From positions 62,001-126,000 of the forward strand of contig WRMN01000003.1 in NCBI GenBank assembly GCA_009777095.1: a DNA stretch of 64,000 nucleotides. The letters are read 5' to 3'. Shown here piece after piece: positions 17,324 to 24,856 of this stretch (within the stretch, counting starts at the first letter, position 1; the number at the start of each line of letters is the position of its first letter). The stretch is from Bacteroidales bacterium (GTDB lineage Bacteria > Bacteroidota > Bacteroidia > Bacteroidales > UBA932). The notes under the pieces were generated by a model, which saw only the letters and a list, made by a program, of their open reading frames with translations, did not search any database and had not been told where the DNA came from. A program made the position numbers and the translations under genes.

Positions 17324-19429
17324 CTATTTAAGTTCTACTTTGCCGTTATTCAGGTAAATAATAGTAGTTTTACCATCTTTGGAAATCTTAAGTGCACGAG
17401 GTTGCTTTTGCACGGTAATAGTGCTGCCCGACTCAAGCGTTACTGTCGATTGTAAGGTTACAGGGAAAGGTTTTACGACGCTTCCATTGCGGTCATATAA
17501 ATATAATTTTCCTCCGGCAACAAATAAACATTGCAGTTTTTTATTGTTCAGAAAGTCTATTTGTATTACGGGACCTGTAATCGGAGAAGAAAATTGTTTT
17601 TGCCATAACAGCTTTTCTGCTTTTGACCGTAAGGCAATGTTGTTGTTGCTGTATTGAATAAACCATTCTTTTTGTTTGGTATAGTGATTAATGACTTCCA
17701 CCCGCAAAAGTTCGGTTACTTTATTACTGCCGACAGTACCTCCTGTTGTTGCAGGCGAAACTGCATTTTTCGTTGTGTCGACAGGTTCAATCGCTAATGG
17801 CTCGGTAGAAAAAAAGGTGAAAAAGTTTACAAAGAATTTATCGTTTTCAGGATACAATTGCAGGGCATGTACATTGCTCTCATATTGCATAGACAACTCT
17901 CTGAAACTTTCTTGAATATGTTTGTTGAAAAAGCCTAAGAGCGCCTTCCCTGCCTGTTGTGGGGAGCGTAACAATAACATGATATTGCTATTGTTATTAA
18001 AATATGTTTTTGCATTAGTTTGCAGCAACTGTTTTTTTAATGAATTTTTAAAAGAAGTTTTGGCTAAATTTTTCAATACATTGCTGTCGTCCGAAAAATA
18101 AAAAAAGTTATCAATAAGGGTGAAATAGCTGTCGTTGCCGTTAAAAAGTACAGTGTCGATGGTTGTTCCCAGCAAACCCTTAGCAGGATTTCGGTAAATA
18201 GAAATGTTTCGGTTTTCAAATTTTTCCTGCGACTCAACGAAGATTTGCTTTTGCTCTTTTGGCAGTATTTCTTGCAGTTGTTCCAAAGCATATTTTGGAT
18301 TATTGCTTTTTATTATTGATACTTGGTAAGTTTCAATACCGTAAGTAAGATATGCAAGGGCTATTTCGGCAGGAGATAAAGCAATAAATAAATCGGCGGA
18401 TTTGCTATTGATACTGTTGTCTAATGTGTTCCTTCTACTTCTGTAACTGTCCAATTCCTTATGCTTTTCAAGATAGTCGGCATAATCGGTTAAAAAAGTT
18501 TCGGGATTACTTAAGGTGAAACTAAGCAGAAAAGTGGTATTTACAGGTAAAGCGTCCCAGACTTCAACATTGTTGCTTCCTTGGTTTAACAATACGGAAA
18601 GAAATTTGTTATTGGTAAATGAAGGAAAAGTAAATCCATTGATTTGAATGAGTTGGGGACTTATGTTGCCATCTAAAACCGTCCAATCGCTGCACTGTCT
18701 CAAGAACTGATTGGCTTTAGCCAATGGGGGTTCATTTTCTATATTAACCAGCAGCCGATTGAGTTCTTTATGGCTAATACATATACCTGCGTTATTATCT
18801 CCCAAAGCCTTGATTACGCTCGCAAAATGAGCGTTATGACGTTCTAAGGACTCACCACTGTCGCCTTGCCGTATGGCTGATTGCAGCACAGTGTTAGAAG
18901 TGCAAATAAGGGCTACTCCTTTAATGTAAGCAATATAGAGGCTTTCCTTGCCGAAAGGCAGGGCATATATTTTAGTGTTATAATAGGCGGTAATATCGGA
19001 AGTTTGCAGGTGTCGTTTGAGGAGCTCTTCCCAACTGCCAACATCTACAGACGGAGGTAATGCGATGCAACAAAGTAAGGCAATCTCATTTTTTCCGGAA
19101 GGGTGTGCTGAAATGCTGGCCTCTGACCTTAAAATCTCTGCAAGCGTTTCATCATTCGATAGAGAACAGAGATTATGCAGCCATGCTGCAAGAGGAGCAG
19201 GTTTGGTAAGAAAAGTTTTCCACACCGCAGCGCTGTCGGCGATTGCTTTGTCAATGAACGAAAGCTCCTTGAACTTGGCAATAAATATAGCATCATAAGG
19301 AATTGATGCTATGGTAGTTATGCTTGTTGTTTGTTTTGAGGACTGAGGCTTGCGCAATAGCCAAAAAGCGCCTCCGAGACAAGCTAAAATACTAATGCTT
19401 AAAATGATGATTATACGTTTTCTATTCAT
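17324..19429 (-). CDS. Large membrane-anchored envelope protein, unknown function
   Basis: A 701-residue protein with one N-terminal hydrophobic anchor (about 3-23, ending GGAFWLLRK) and a long extracytoplasmic region without cysteines arranged as binding motifs. The C-terminal part (about 570-700) looks like a beta-propeller-type or WD-like segment with repeated GGKLYLYDRNGSVVKPF and KTTIIYLNNGKVELK phrases. It resembles DUF3352-like envelope proteins, but I am not confident of the family. The frame is open to 19477, yet a TATATTTG promoter at 19466-19473 lies inside that extension, so the ATG at 19429 is the start. First gene of an operon with DUF4834, an MsbA-like exporter and an acyl-CoA ligase. 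Confidence 0.75.
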   Translation of the reverse strand: MNRKRIIIILSISILACLGGAFWLLRKPQSSKQTTSITTIASIPYDAIFIAKFKELSFIDKAIADSAAVWKTFLTKPAPLAAWLHNLCSLSNDETLAEILRSEASISAHPSGKNEIALLCCIALPPSVDVGSWEELLKRHLQTSDITAYYNTKIYALPFGKESLYIAYIKGVALICTSNTVLQSAIRQGDSGESLERHNAHFASVIKALGDNNAGICISHKELNRLLVNIENEPPLAKANQFLRQCSDWTVLDGNISPQLIQINGFTFPSFTNNKFLSVLLNQGSNNVEVWDALPVNTTFLLSFTLSNPETFLTDYADYLEKHKELDSYRSRRNTLDNSINSKSADLFIALSPAEIALAYLTYGIETYQVSIIKSNNPKYALEQLQEILPKEQKQIFVESQEKFENRNISIYRNPAKGLLGTTIDTVLFNGNDSYFTLIDNFFYFSDDSNVLKNLAKTSFKNSLKKQLLQTNAKTYFNNNSNIMLLLRSPQQAGKALLGFFNKHIQESFRELSMQYESNVHALQLYPENDKFFVNFFTFFSTEPLAIEPVDTTKNAVSPATTGGTVGSNKVTELLRVEVINHYTKQKEWFIQYSNNNIALRSKAEKLLWQKQFSSPITGPVIQIDFLNNKKLQCLFVAGGKLYLYDRNGSVVKPFPVTLQSTVTLESGSTITVQKQPRALKISKDGKTTIIYLNNGKVELK

Positions 19430-19465
19430 GCTAATCGCCCTTAAGAATAATATGCTAAAAACTGA

Positions 19466-19492
19466 CAAATATAGCAATTTTTTATAAATTTG
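19466..19492. promoter_or_regulatory. Divergent promoter pair
   Basis: CAAATATA at 19466-19473 is TATATTTG on the reverse strand and drives the envelope-protein operon. TAAATTTG at 19485-19492 on the forward strand drives the secreted protein gene at 19513. The two -7 boxes are only 11 bases apart and back to back, so the polymerase footprints must overlap. The reverse box decides the start of the gene that ends at 17324. Confidence 0.65.
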
Positions 19493-19512
19493 CAGCCTGA
19501 AAGAATGAAAAA

Positions 19513-20046
19513 ATGAAATCAGCTATTACTGTAACCTTTGTTTTATTATCCTTAACCCTTTATGCTCAGCAAGATGAGTATTTTGAGGCTTTCTCTCTGG
19601 CTTACACTAAGTTACAAGAGTCAACGCAAGAATATGTAAATTTTTTGTCTGATAATAAGATAGATAGTTCTTGTGTGGCATTAGAAGAAATTACTCGTCA
19701 ATACCGTACCATGTTAAAGCTATATGATGAGATTGCTTTCAAATACCGCCACGACGCCTCTTTTGATACCCTGTCGCGGCCTATTTATACTGCTACATTT
19801 GAGGAGATTGACACCTTATTGCAACCATACGCCTTATTGGTTCAAATGAAAACAATGGTGCAGGTAATGGTTGATATAGAGCGCGAAGGTTTTCCTAAAA
19901 ATGATAGAAAAGTTGTAAGCGCCATTGAAGCATTATATTTTCAGGATTATTTTCACCCTAATTTTCTGGATAATTCATTGGAAGGAAATATCTTGCGCAA
20001 ACAACTGCAAGGCATGCGGGCCTATATTGCGAGAAAGTACAGGTAA
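19513..20046 (+). CDS. Small secreted protein of unknown function
   Basis: A 177-residue protein with a clear signal peptide (MKSAITVTFVLLSLTLYAQ, cleavage after AQ likely) and a mature part that is mostly charged and helical with no cysteine motif. Its family was not recognised. It is transcribed divergently from the large envelope-protein operon from an adjacent promoter, which hints at shared regulation but not function. A short TGAATG-TTCG-CATTCA hairpin at 20078-20093 follows the stop. Confidence 0.7.
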   Translation: MKSAITVTFVLLSLTLYAQQDEYFEAFSLAYTKLQESTQEYVNFLSDNKIDSSCVALEEITRQYRTMLKLYDEIAFKYRHDASFDTLSRPIYTATFEEIDTLLQPYALLVQMKTMVQVMVDIEREGFPKNDRKVVSAIEALYFQDYFHPNFLDNSLEGNILRKQLQGMRAYIARKYR

Positions 20047-20165
20047 TGATGTAAGTACCCTGCAAAACAGTTGATAATGAATGTTCGCATTCAATTGCTT
20101 AATTAAATCACGGTATAGGAACCCGCTGTATGATTTAAAAAACATCAATGCTAATTTCCCTTCTG

Positions 20166-20270
20166 TTAAGCATTGGAGCTAAAAAACTTTTTACCTGCTT
20201 TGGTGTGGTCAAAAATATACAAACCCAAAGCAAAAACACAAAAAACAGCACCTACAATAATTGCTTCCAT
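20166..20270 (-). CDS. Very small membrane protein (34 residues)
   Basis: The frame starts ATG at 20270, seven bases after the DUF6722 stop, and encodes MEAIIVGAVFCVFALGLYIF, one membrane helix, followed by DHTKAGKKFFSSNA. Tight spacing behind a real small gene, a start codon at the right place and a complete transmembrane segment with a basic tail support it as a genuine micro-protein in a two-gene operon. There is no homology evidence and function is unknown. Confidence 0.5.
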   Translation of the reverse strand: MEAIIVGAVFCVFALGLYIFDHTKAGKKFFSSNA

Positions 20271-20277
20271 ATCTTTT

Positions 20278-20454
20278 CTATTTTTTATCTTTAATAAAAT
20301 ACAATCCCAAAGAAAATCCAACAGCCACAATGATAGTTCCTACTATGTAAACAGCCCATTTATGTTCAAAACTTCCTAAGAAAGAAGATATTAAAACAGC
20401 CGTAGCTACATACTTGGCTATATCCATAAACCATTTGCCTACTTCTTTTTTCAT
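20278..20454 (-). CDS. DUF6722-type small membrane protein
   Basis: A 58-residue protein beginning MKKEVGKWFMDIAKYVATAV, with two membrane helices (about 15-30 and 35-54) and a basic end (YFIKDKK). The N-terminal KEVGKWFMDIAKYV block is characteristic of the Bacteroidota family I know as DUF6722, function unknown. It has a textbook promoter (TTG and TATCTTTG, 20470-20502) and is followed by a 34-residue membrane protein gene. Confidence 0.75.
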   Translation of the reverse strand: MKKEVGKWFMDIAKYVATAVLISSFLGSFEHKWAVYIVGTIIVAVGFSLGLYFIKDKK

Positions 20455-20469
20455 TTTCTGAATTTTTTA

Positions 20470-20502
20470 CAAAGATAATACTTTTTTGTAACTAAAGTGC
20501 AA
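20470..20502 (-). promoter_or_regulatory. Promoter of the DUF6722 micro-operon
   Basis: CAAAGATA at 20470-20477 is TATCTTTG on the reverse strand; CAA at 20500-20502 gives the -33 TTG with 22 bases between. Transcription would start about 10 bases before the ATG at 20454. Confidence 0.65.
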
Positions 20503-20528
20503 ACATCGGCAAATATCCCTACAAATAA

Positions 20529-20559
20529 AAAGCCTCAACTTGTTGATTGTTGAGGCTTT
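20529..20559 (-). terminator. Rho-independent terminator after the 125-residue protein gene
   Basis: AAAGCCTCAAC (20529-20539) and GTTGAGGCTTT (20549-20559) form a perfect 11-base stem. On the reverse strand it is followed by TTTATTTG, so it mainly ends transcription coming from the gene at 20625-21002. Confidence 0.8.
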
Positions 20560-20624
20560 CTCTTTAGCCAAGGATACGATTTAATTTTACCCAAACGTGC
20601 CAATCGTAAATCAGCAAGCAGTGA

Positions 20625-21002
20625 TTAAAAATTCACGGTAATCTCAACTGTTATTCCAGTATACCAATGCAAGTATAATACTCGATATTGATAATAAGAT
20701 CGTTCTCTATCTAAATGGTTGGGGTAGTTGTCCCAATACTCTTTTATTTGTTGGATAAGGTCATGCTTAGCTCCTGCGCGACAATCGTAAGTGGTTGCGT
20801 TCCAAGTTCCACTTGTTCTGCGGATATATGCTAGATTACTGCAATTCCAGTGATTTTGCACTAAATCTATACAAAATTCTTTTGTTAAATCCTTTCCCTC
20901 AACATGTTTATCAAGATCAATTTTTGAACAAGAATGTGTAAATAAAGACACTAGTAGAATTGCAAAATATATAATGCAATTTTTCGCTTTAAAGGTATTC
21001 AT
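20625..21002 (-). CDS. Small exported protein, possible lipoprotein
   Basis: A 125-residue protein with a hydrophobic N-terminal segment (IIYFAILLVSLF) ending THSCSKID. The cysteine at about residue 25 could be lipidated, although THSC is a poor lipobox. The mature part has three more cysteines (C44, C54 and C75 approximately) and is rich in tyrosine and tryptophan near the end. No family recognised. The gene has its own terminator. Its 5' leader contains a small GTC-GC hairpin similar to that before the gene at 61444. Confidence 0.6.
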   Translation of the reverse strand: MNTFKAKNCIIYFAILLVSLFTHSCSKIDLDKHVEGKDLTKEFCIDLVQNHWNCSNLAYIRRTSGTWNATTYDCRAGAKHDLIQQIKEYWDNYPNHLDRERSYYQYRVLYLHWYTGITVEITVNF

Positions 21003-21701
21003 ATTAAATTAATGTTTAACGTCCGCTCCTTCGCAGACAAAAGTTAATAATTATGGCCTTGCTCTTTTGTTTTTCTGATAGCTTTGCAAGAATGTTCCTA
21101 TCGTTTGTCAACGACTAAATATTTATAATTTAGCTTGTTTGCACTTTCGATGGGTTGGGTGCTCGTATGGTTTCCATATTCTTTCCTCCGTTCCCTCAGC
21201 AGCAAAGGGAATAAATAATAGAAAAGAAGGTGCACCACTGATTAGTCATTTGAAAAGTATAGGCTCTGACAAAGCCCTCCAAATATCAAATAAGCAACAG
21301 TAATTGCACCATGATACTTTGGAGTATATGATTGCAAAAACAATGCTCACTCTCTATTTGGATTAGAATTGTCAGATTCATACTTTGAGAATGAAGCTAA
21401 ACACCTTTTTAAGTGTTTTTCACAAAATGTCTTGTCTCGTTTTTAACGAGACAAAGACAAAGGTAGTTATTTTTTTGATAATTTCAAAAAACGCCTCATT
21501 ATTTTTAAACGGAGCAACTACAAACTGGTGGGTGTCGTTAAATTCTAGTAATAGTATATAATACTTTTTTAAATTATAAAAGTACAGAACTTCTACAATA
21601 TCAGGATTTCTTGTTCTTTTTACACACAAAAATTAAGCGTATGAATAGTCAAATATATCGGCAAGAAATTACAAGCCACTTGATACCGTTTATTTCTAAA
21701 T
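21003..21701. other. Long gene-poor stretch between small lipoprotein gene and mnmE
   Basis: No convincing gene is visible on either strand. It contains a GTCCGCTCC/GCAGAC hairpin (21021-21038), an AAACAC/GTGTTT pair (about 21399-21418), and a perfect 10-base stem TTGTCTCGTT/AACGAGACAA with three-base loop at 21432-21454. A reverse TACCTTTG box (plus strand 21458-21465) sits beside the last hairpin. A 69-codon reverse frame (21420-21629) overlaps these elements and lacks recognisable features. It may be decayed sequence or hold a small RNA. Confidence 0.5.
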
Positions 21702-23072
21702 TTATTTTCCAATACAAAACCTTCCAAAAATTGCGCCTAATATTTCATCGGTGGTAATTGTTCCGGTAATAGCGCCAAGGTGGTGTAATGCCTCGCGGAG
21801 GTCTTGGGCGACCAAGTCGCCGGGAAGGCCGCTGTTGACACCTTCGGAAACACGCTCAAGTGCTTCAGCGGAACGCTGCAAGGCTTCATAATGCCGTGCG
21901 TTGGTCAGCACAGTCTCGTTCCTCGAAAGAGGCGAGAGGTTGACGGCGGCGGCAAGAGCGGCAATCAATTGGTCGAGGCCTTCTTTGTGCTTGGCGGAGA
22001 TGGCAATGAAATTGACAATTGACAATTGACAACTGACAATTGGTGTGGCATCTGTTTTGTTCAGCAGAACAATTAAATGTTGATTGTTGTTTAACCTCGA
22101 TTGGATTTCTTCCACAGGGGCAAAAGTTTCGGGGCGGGTGGCGTCGAGAACAAGCAGCACGATGGCGGCTTGGCGCAGCTTGTCGTAAGTACGCGCTATG
22201 CCCAACTGCTCTATGGTTTCGGCGCTATGGCGGAGTCCTGCCGTGTCGATGAAGCGGAACTGAACGCCGTTGAGCGTGATGCTATCTTCAATGCTGTCGC
22301 GGGTAGTGCCATGAATATCGGATACAATGGCGCGCTCCTCGCCAAGCAGGGTGTTGAGCAGGGTACTTTTCCCTACGTTGGTGGCGCCTACAATAGCCAC
22401 CGAAACCCCGTTTTTAATCACATTTCCCAAACTGAAGGATTGCAATAAGCGGTTAATATGCGCCTGAAGCTGTGTCAGCAGTTCGTTGAGTTGCGAACGG
22501 TCGGCAAATTCCACCTCTTCTTCGCCGAAATCAAGTTCCAATTCCAATAAGGATACGAAATTCAGCAGTTGTTCCCGCAATTGCTGCAATTCTTCGGAAA
22601 AACCTCCGCGCATTTGCTGCATGGCTACCTGATGGGCGGCGGCGTTTTCGGCAGCGATAAGGTCGGCCACTGCCTCAGCCTGCGCTAAGTCCATACGCCC
22701 GTTGAGGAAGGCGCGTTGGGTAAACTCTCCGGCAGCGGCAGTCCGAGCCCCATGCCTGATAAGTAATTGTGTGATTTGCTGTTGAATGTATAAAGAACCA
22801 TGGCAGGCGATTTCTACCACTTCTTCGCCTGTGAATGAGTGAGGCGCTCGGAAAACACTAATTAATACCTCGTCTAATACCTTGCCGCCGTCCATAATAC
22901 GGCCAAAACTCAGGCTATGGCTTTTTTGCGAACTCAGGGACTTGCCTGCTTTTTTGGGAATAAACACTTGTTCGCTAATGGCTATTGCTCTATCGCCCGA
23001 AATACGGATAAGCGCTACCCCCGCAGCCCCTGAAGCGGTAGAAACAGCACATATAGTTGAGTTTTCAAGCAT
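21702..23072 (-). CDS. mnmE: tRNA modification GTPase MnmE
   Basis: A 456-residue protein. The N-terminal folate-binding domain (about 1-118), helical domain and inserted GTPase domain are all present: G1 GATNVGKS at 229-236, G2 GTTRD, G3 DTAGLR at 276-281, G4 NKTD at 338-341, and the C-terminal CIGK that activates the formyl carrier. With MnmG it makes 5-carboxymethylaminomethyluridine-type modifications at the wobble base. Odd feature: residues 346-355 (VSCQLSIVNF), between G4 and G5 (SAK at 359-361), are encoded by a GACAATT tandem repeat and look like an in-frame insertion. Promoter TATCTTTG is at 23092-23099. Confidence 0.97.
   Translation of the reverse strand: MLENSTICAVSTASGAAGVALIRISGDRAIAISEQVFIPKKAGKSLSSQKSHSLSFGRIMDGGKVLDEVLISVFRAPHSFTGEEVVEIACHGSLYIQQQITQLLIRHGARTAAAGEFTQRAFLNGRMDLAQAEAVADLIAAENAAAHQVAMQQMRGGFSEELQQLREQLLNFVSLLELELDFGEEEVEFADRSQLNELLTQLQAHINRLLQSFSLGNVIKNGVSVAIVGATNVGKSTLLNTLLGEERAIVSDIHGTTRDSIEDSITLNGVQFRFIDTAGLRHSAETIEQLGIARTYDKLRQAAIVLLVLDATRPETFAPVEEIQSRLNNNQHLIVLLNKTDATPIVSCQLSIVNFIAISAKHKEGLDQLIAALAAAVNLSPLSRNETVLTNARHYEALQRSAEALERVSEGVNSGLPGDLVAQDLREALHHLGAITGTITTDEILGAIFGRFCIGK
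22012..22042. repeat. GACAATT tandem repeat inside mnmE
   Basis: Four imperfect copies of a TTGACAA/CTGACAA unit run through the coding region. They are translated as SCQLSIVNF. This kind of repeat is usually intergenic in Bacteroidota, so its presence in a conserved gene is notable. The reading frame is kept. Confidence 0.75.
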
Positions 23073-23091
23073 TATTTTATCTTTATAGCTG

Positions 23092-23099
23092 CAAAGATA
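23092..23099 (-). promoter_or_regulatory. Promoter -7 element of mnmE (TATCTTTG)
   Basis: CAAAGATA on the plus strand, 20 bases before the mnmE ATG at 23072, matching TAnnTTTG. Confidence 0.6.
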
Positions 23100-23148
23100 C
23101 GAAATTTTGTATATCTATTTCATCACCGCTTTTGACTATTAAGCCGAA

Positions 23149-23259
23149 ATGTACAAAACTAATGATTCAACCAAGCTAACCGAAAAACAATGGCAAGTTA
23201 TAGAAAAAATTATTGTGAGGCACGAAGCAATCTTGTCATCGCAAGGCACGAAACAATAA
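23149..23259 (+). pseudogene. Transposase N-terminal remnant (IS5-like)
   Basis: A 36-codon frame starting MYKTNDSTKLTEKQWQVIEK, the common opening of IS5-family (DUF4096-type) transposases in Bacteroidota. After EKII the homology stops and the frame continues through a dispersed repeat (GAGGCACGAAGCAATC) to a stop. No DDE residues or inverted ends are present, so it is a fragment. A second copy of its core (LTEKQ-QVIE) lies at 24791-24822 on the same strand, beyond the methyltransferase gene. Confidence 0.65.
23212..23257. repeat. Two copies of a dispersed GAGGCACGAAGCAAT-type repeat
   Basis: TGAGGCACGAAGCAATC (about 23216-23232) and GTCATCGCAAGGCACGAAACAAT (23235-23257) are related to the sequence GTCATTGCGAGC...GAAGCA found in reverse inside the next gene at 23607-23634. 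This is a repeat type seen in many bacterial genomes near gene ends. Confidence 0.6.
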
Positions 23260-23281
23260 ACGATTAATCATTAAAAAATAC

Positions 23282-23289
23282 TACCTTTG
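23282..23289 (+). promoter_or_regulatory. Promoter -7 element, TACCTTTG
   Basis: Matches TAnnTTTG and lies 20 bases before the GTG start of the methyltransferase gene, supporting that start. Confidence 0.6.
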
Positions 23290-23309
23290 CTGCTTAAACC
23301 GTTTATTCT

Positions 23310-24593
23310 GTGGTACAATTATTTCTGAAAAAAGGACGCGAGGAGTCGCTGCTGCGCTTTCACCCCTGGGTGTTTTCGGGAGCAGTAGGCCATATCAAGG
23401 GCACGCCGCAAGAGGGCGATGTGGTATCGGTGCATACCGATAAAGGCGCTTTTGCGGCTGTCGGTCATTATCAGCAAGGCTCCATTACCGTGCGGGTCTT
23501 GTCGTTTGAACCTTGCAGCATTGATGCTTCTTTTTGGGAAAAGGCGCTGCGGAAAGCCTTATACCTGCGTGAGGCCTGTGGGTTAGCAGTAGCTGCTAAG
23601 CAGTTAGACTGCTTCGCTCCGCTCGCAATGACGGACAGTAGTCGGTCGTCAGCAAGAGAAGACCCGTTAGCTGTTACGCCTCACCCTTCACCCTTTACCT
23701 CCTGTTACCGATTGGTGCATGGCGAGGGGGATTTTCTGCCGGGTTTGATTATTGATATTTACGCCGATACGGCGGTGATGCAATGCCATTCCATAGGCAT
23801 GTTCCGTGCAAGGCAGGATATTGCCGAGGCCTTGCTAAAAATCTATGGCAACCGCTTAGTTGCTGTTTTTGATAAGAGTGCCGGAACCCTTTCCAGTAAA
23901 GAAAATGAAGGAGCTCCCGATACCTATTTGTACCGCGTAGCTGACCCTCGCGGCGAAGTGGTAGAAAACGGCTATCGTTTTGCAGTGGATTGGGAAATGG
24001 GGCAGAAAACGGGCTTCTTTCTCGACCAGCGCGATAATCGAAAATTAGTAGAGCATTATGCCCAAGGCCGTTCGGCGCTTAATTTATTTTGTTACACTGG
24101 AGGATTTTCGCTCTATGCGCTCGGCGGCGGGGCGAAATTAGTCCATTCGGTTGACAGTTCTCAAAAAGCTATCAGCTTGCTAAACCATAACATTTATCTC
24201 AATTATCCGCTTTCAACGGTCAATCACCAGTCCTATACTGCCGATGCCATGGAGTTTTTGCGTGATGCAGCACCCAACGATTACGACCTGATGATTCTTG
24301 ACCCCCCCGCCTTTGCCAAGCACAGGGGGGCTTTGCATAATGCGCTTCAGGCCTACAAGCGGCTGAATGCTGCCGCCTTTTCCCGCATAGCGCCCGGCGG
24401 CATTGTCTTCACTTTTAGCTGTTCGCAGGTGGTTAGTAAGGTGGACTTTCGTAATGCCGTATTTTCAGCTGCCGCCATTTCCCGCCGAAGAATACGCATC
24501 TTGCACCAGTTAACCCAACCGGCCGACCACCCCGTCAACATCTATCACCCCGAAGGGGAATATCTGAAAGGCTTGGCGGTGTATGTTGAGTGA
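23310..24593 (+). CDS. rlmI: Class I rRNA methyltransferase, RlmI/RlmK-like
   Basis: A 427-residue protein with an N-terminal PUA-like domain (about 1-70, LKKGREESLLRFHPWVFSGAV) and a Rossmann methyltransferase domain. Visible motifs: GQKTGFFLDQRDNR, ALNLFCYTGGFSLYA (SAM loop), LMILDPPAFAKHRG (catalytic DPPAF) and TFSCSQ. RlmI-type enzymes form 5-methylcytosine in 23S rRNA. The start is GTG, 20 bases after TACCTTTG. It is about 30 residues longer than relatives because residues 93-130 are an extra, low-quality segment partly encoded by a dispersed repeat. It sits between two transposase remnants. Exact rRNA position is not proven. Confidence 0.88.
   Translation: MVQLFLKKGREESLLRFHPWVFSGAVGHIKGTPQEGDVVSVHTDKGAFAAVGHYQQGSITVRVLSFEPCSIDASFWEKALRKALYLREACGLAVAAKQLDCFAPLAMTDSSRSSAREDPLAVTPHPSPFTSCYRLVHGEGDFLPGLIIDIYADTAVMQCHSIGMFRARQDIAEALLKIYGNRLVAVFDKSAGTLSSKENEGAPDTYLYRVADPRGEVVENGYRFAVDWEMGQKTGFFLDQRDNRKLVEHYAQGRSALNLFCYTGGFSLYALGGGAKLVHSVDSSQKAISLLNHNIYLNYPLSTVNHQSYTADAMEFLRDAAPNDYDLMILDPPAFAKHRGALHNALQAYKRLNAAAFSRIAPGGIVFTFSCSQVVSKVDFRNAVFSAAAISRRRIRILHQLTQPADHPVNIYHPEGEYLKGLAVYVE
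23607..23634. repeat. Dispersed repeat copy within the rlmI-like gene
   Basis: GACTGCTTCGCTCCGCTCGC followed by AATGACGG, reverse complement of the GTCATTGCGAGCGGAGCGAAGC repeat family. It is translated in frame as DCFAPLAMT and is followed by another simple tract (CACCCTTCACCCTTTACC). Related copies are at 23212-23257. Confidence 0.75.
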
Positions 24594-24790
24594 TGCAATC
24601 TATAATTTGTTCGTGAACTTGTTAACCCTAAACTTCGATAATTGCATCAAGGCGCATAATATATCGGAGCGGCAGGGCATTTCCCCCTTTTTCTACATAA
24701 TAGAAAGAATCCTTTCTTCGGTTTCGCGGGTGCTTTCTCCATATAATTATCTGTTTTTATCCTGTGTTTCCTGTTTTTGGGCTTTAGTTA

Positions 24791-24822
24791 CTAACCGAAA
24801 AACAACGGCAAGTTATAGAAAA
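24791..24822 (+). pseudogene. Second transposase remnant
   Basis: Thirty-two bases starting CTAACCGAAAAACAACGGCA match 23176-23207 with one substitution and encode LTEKQRQVIEN before a stop. It is too short to be a gene. The surrounding 24594-24856 contains nothing else I can identify. Confidence 0.6.
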
Positions 24823-24856
24823 TATTTCAGATTAAAAAAGAAAACATTACAATTTC

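Noticed and set aside
20173-20379. 68-codon forward frame
   Set aside because: It is antisense to the DUF6722 gene and its neighbour, which have better promoter, start and family evidence.
21420-21629. 69-codon reverse frame in the gene-poor stretch before mnmE
   Set aside because: It runs through a perfect hairpin and a promoter-like box, has no recognisable family, and no promoter is placed before its start. I list the stretch as gene-free instead.
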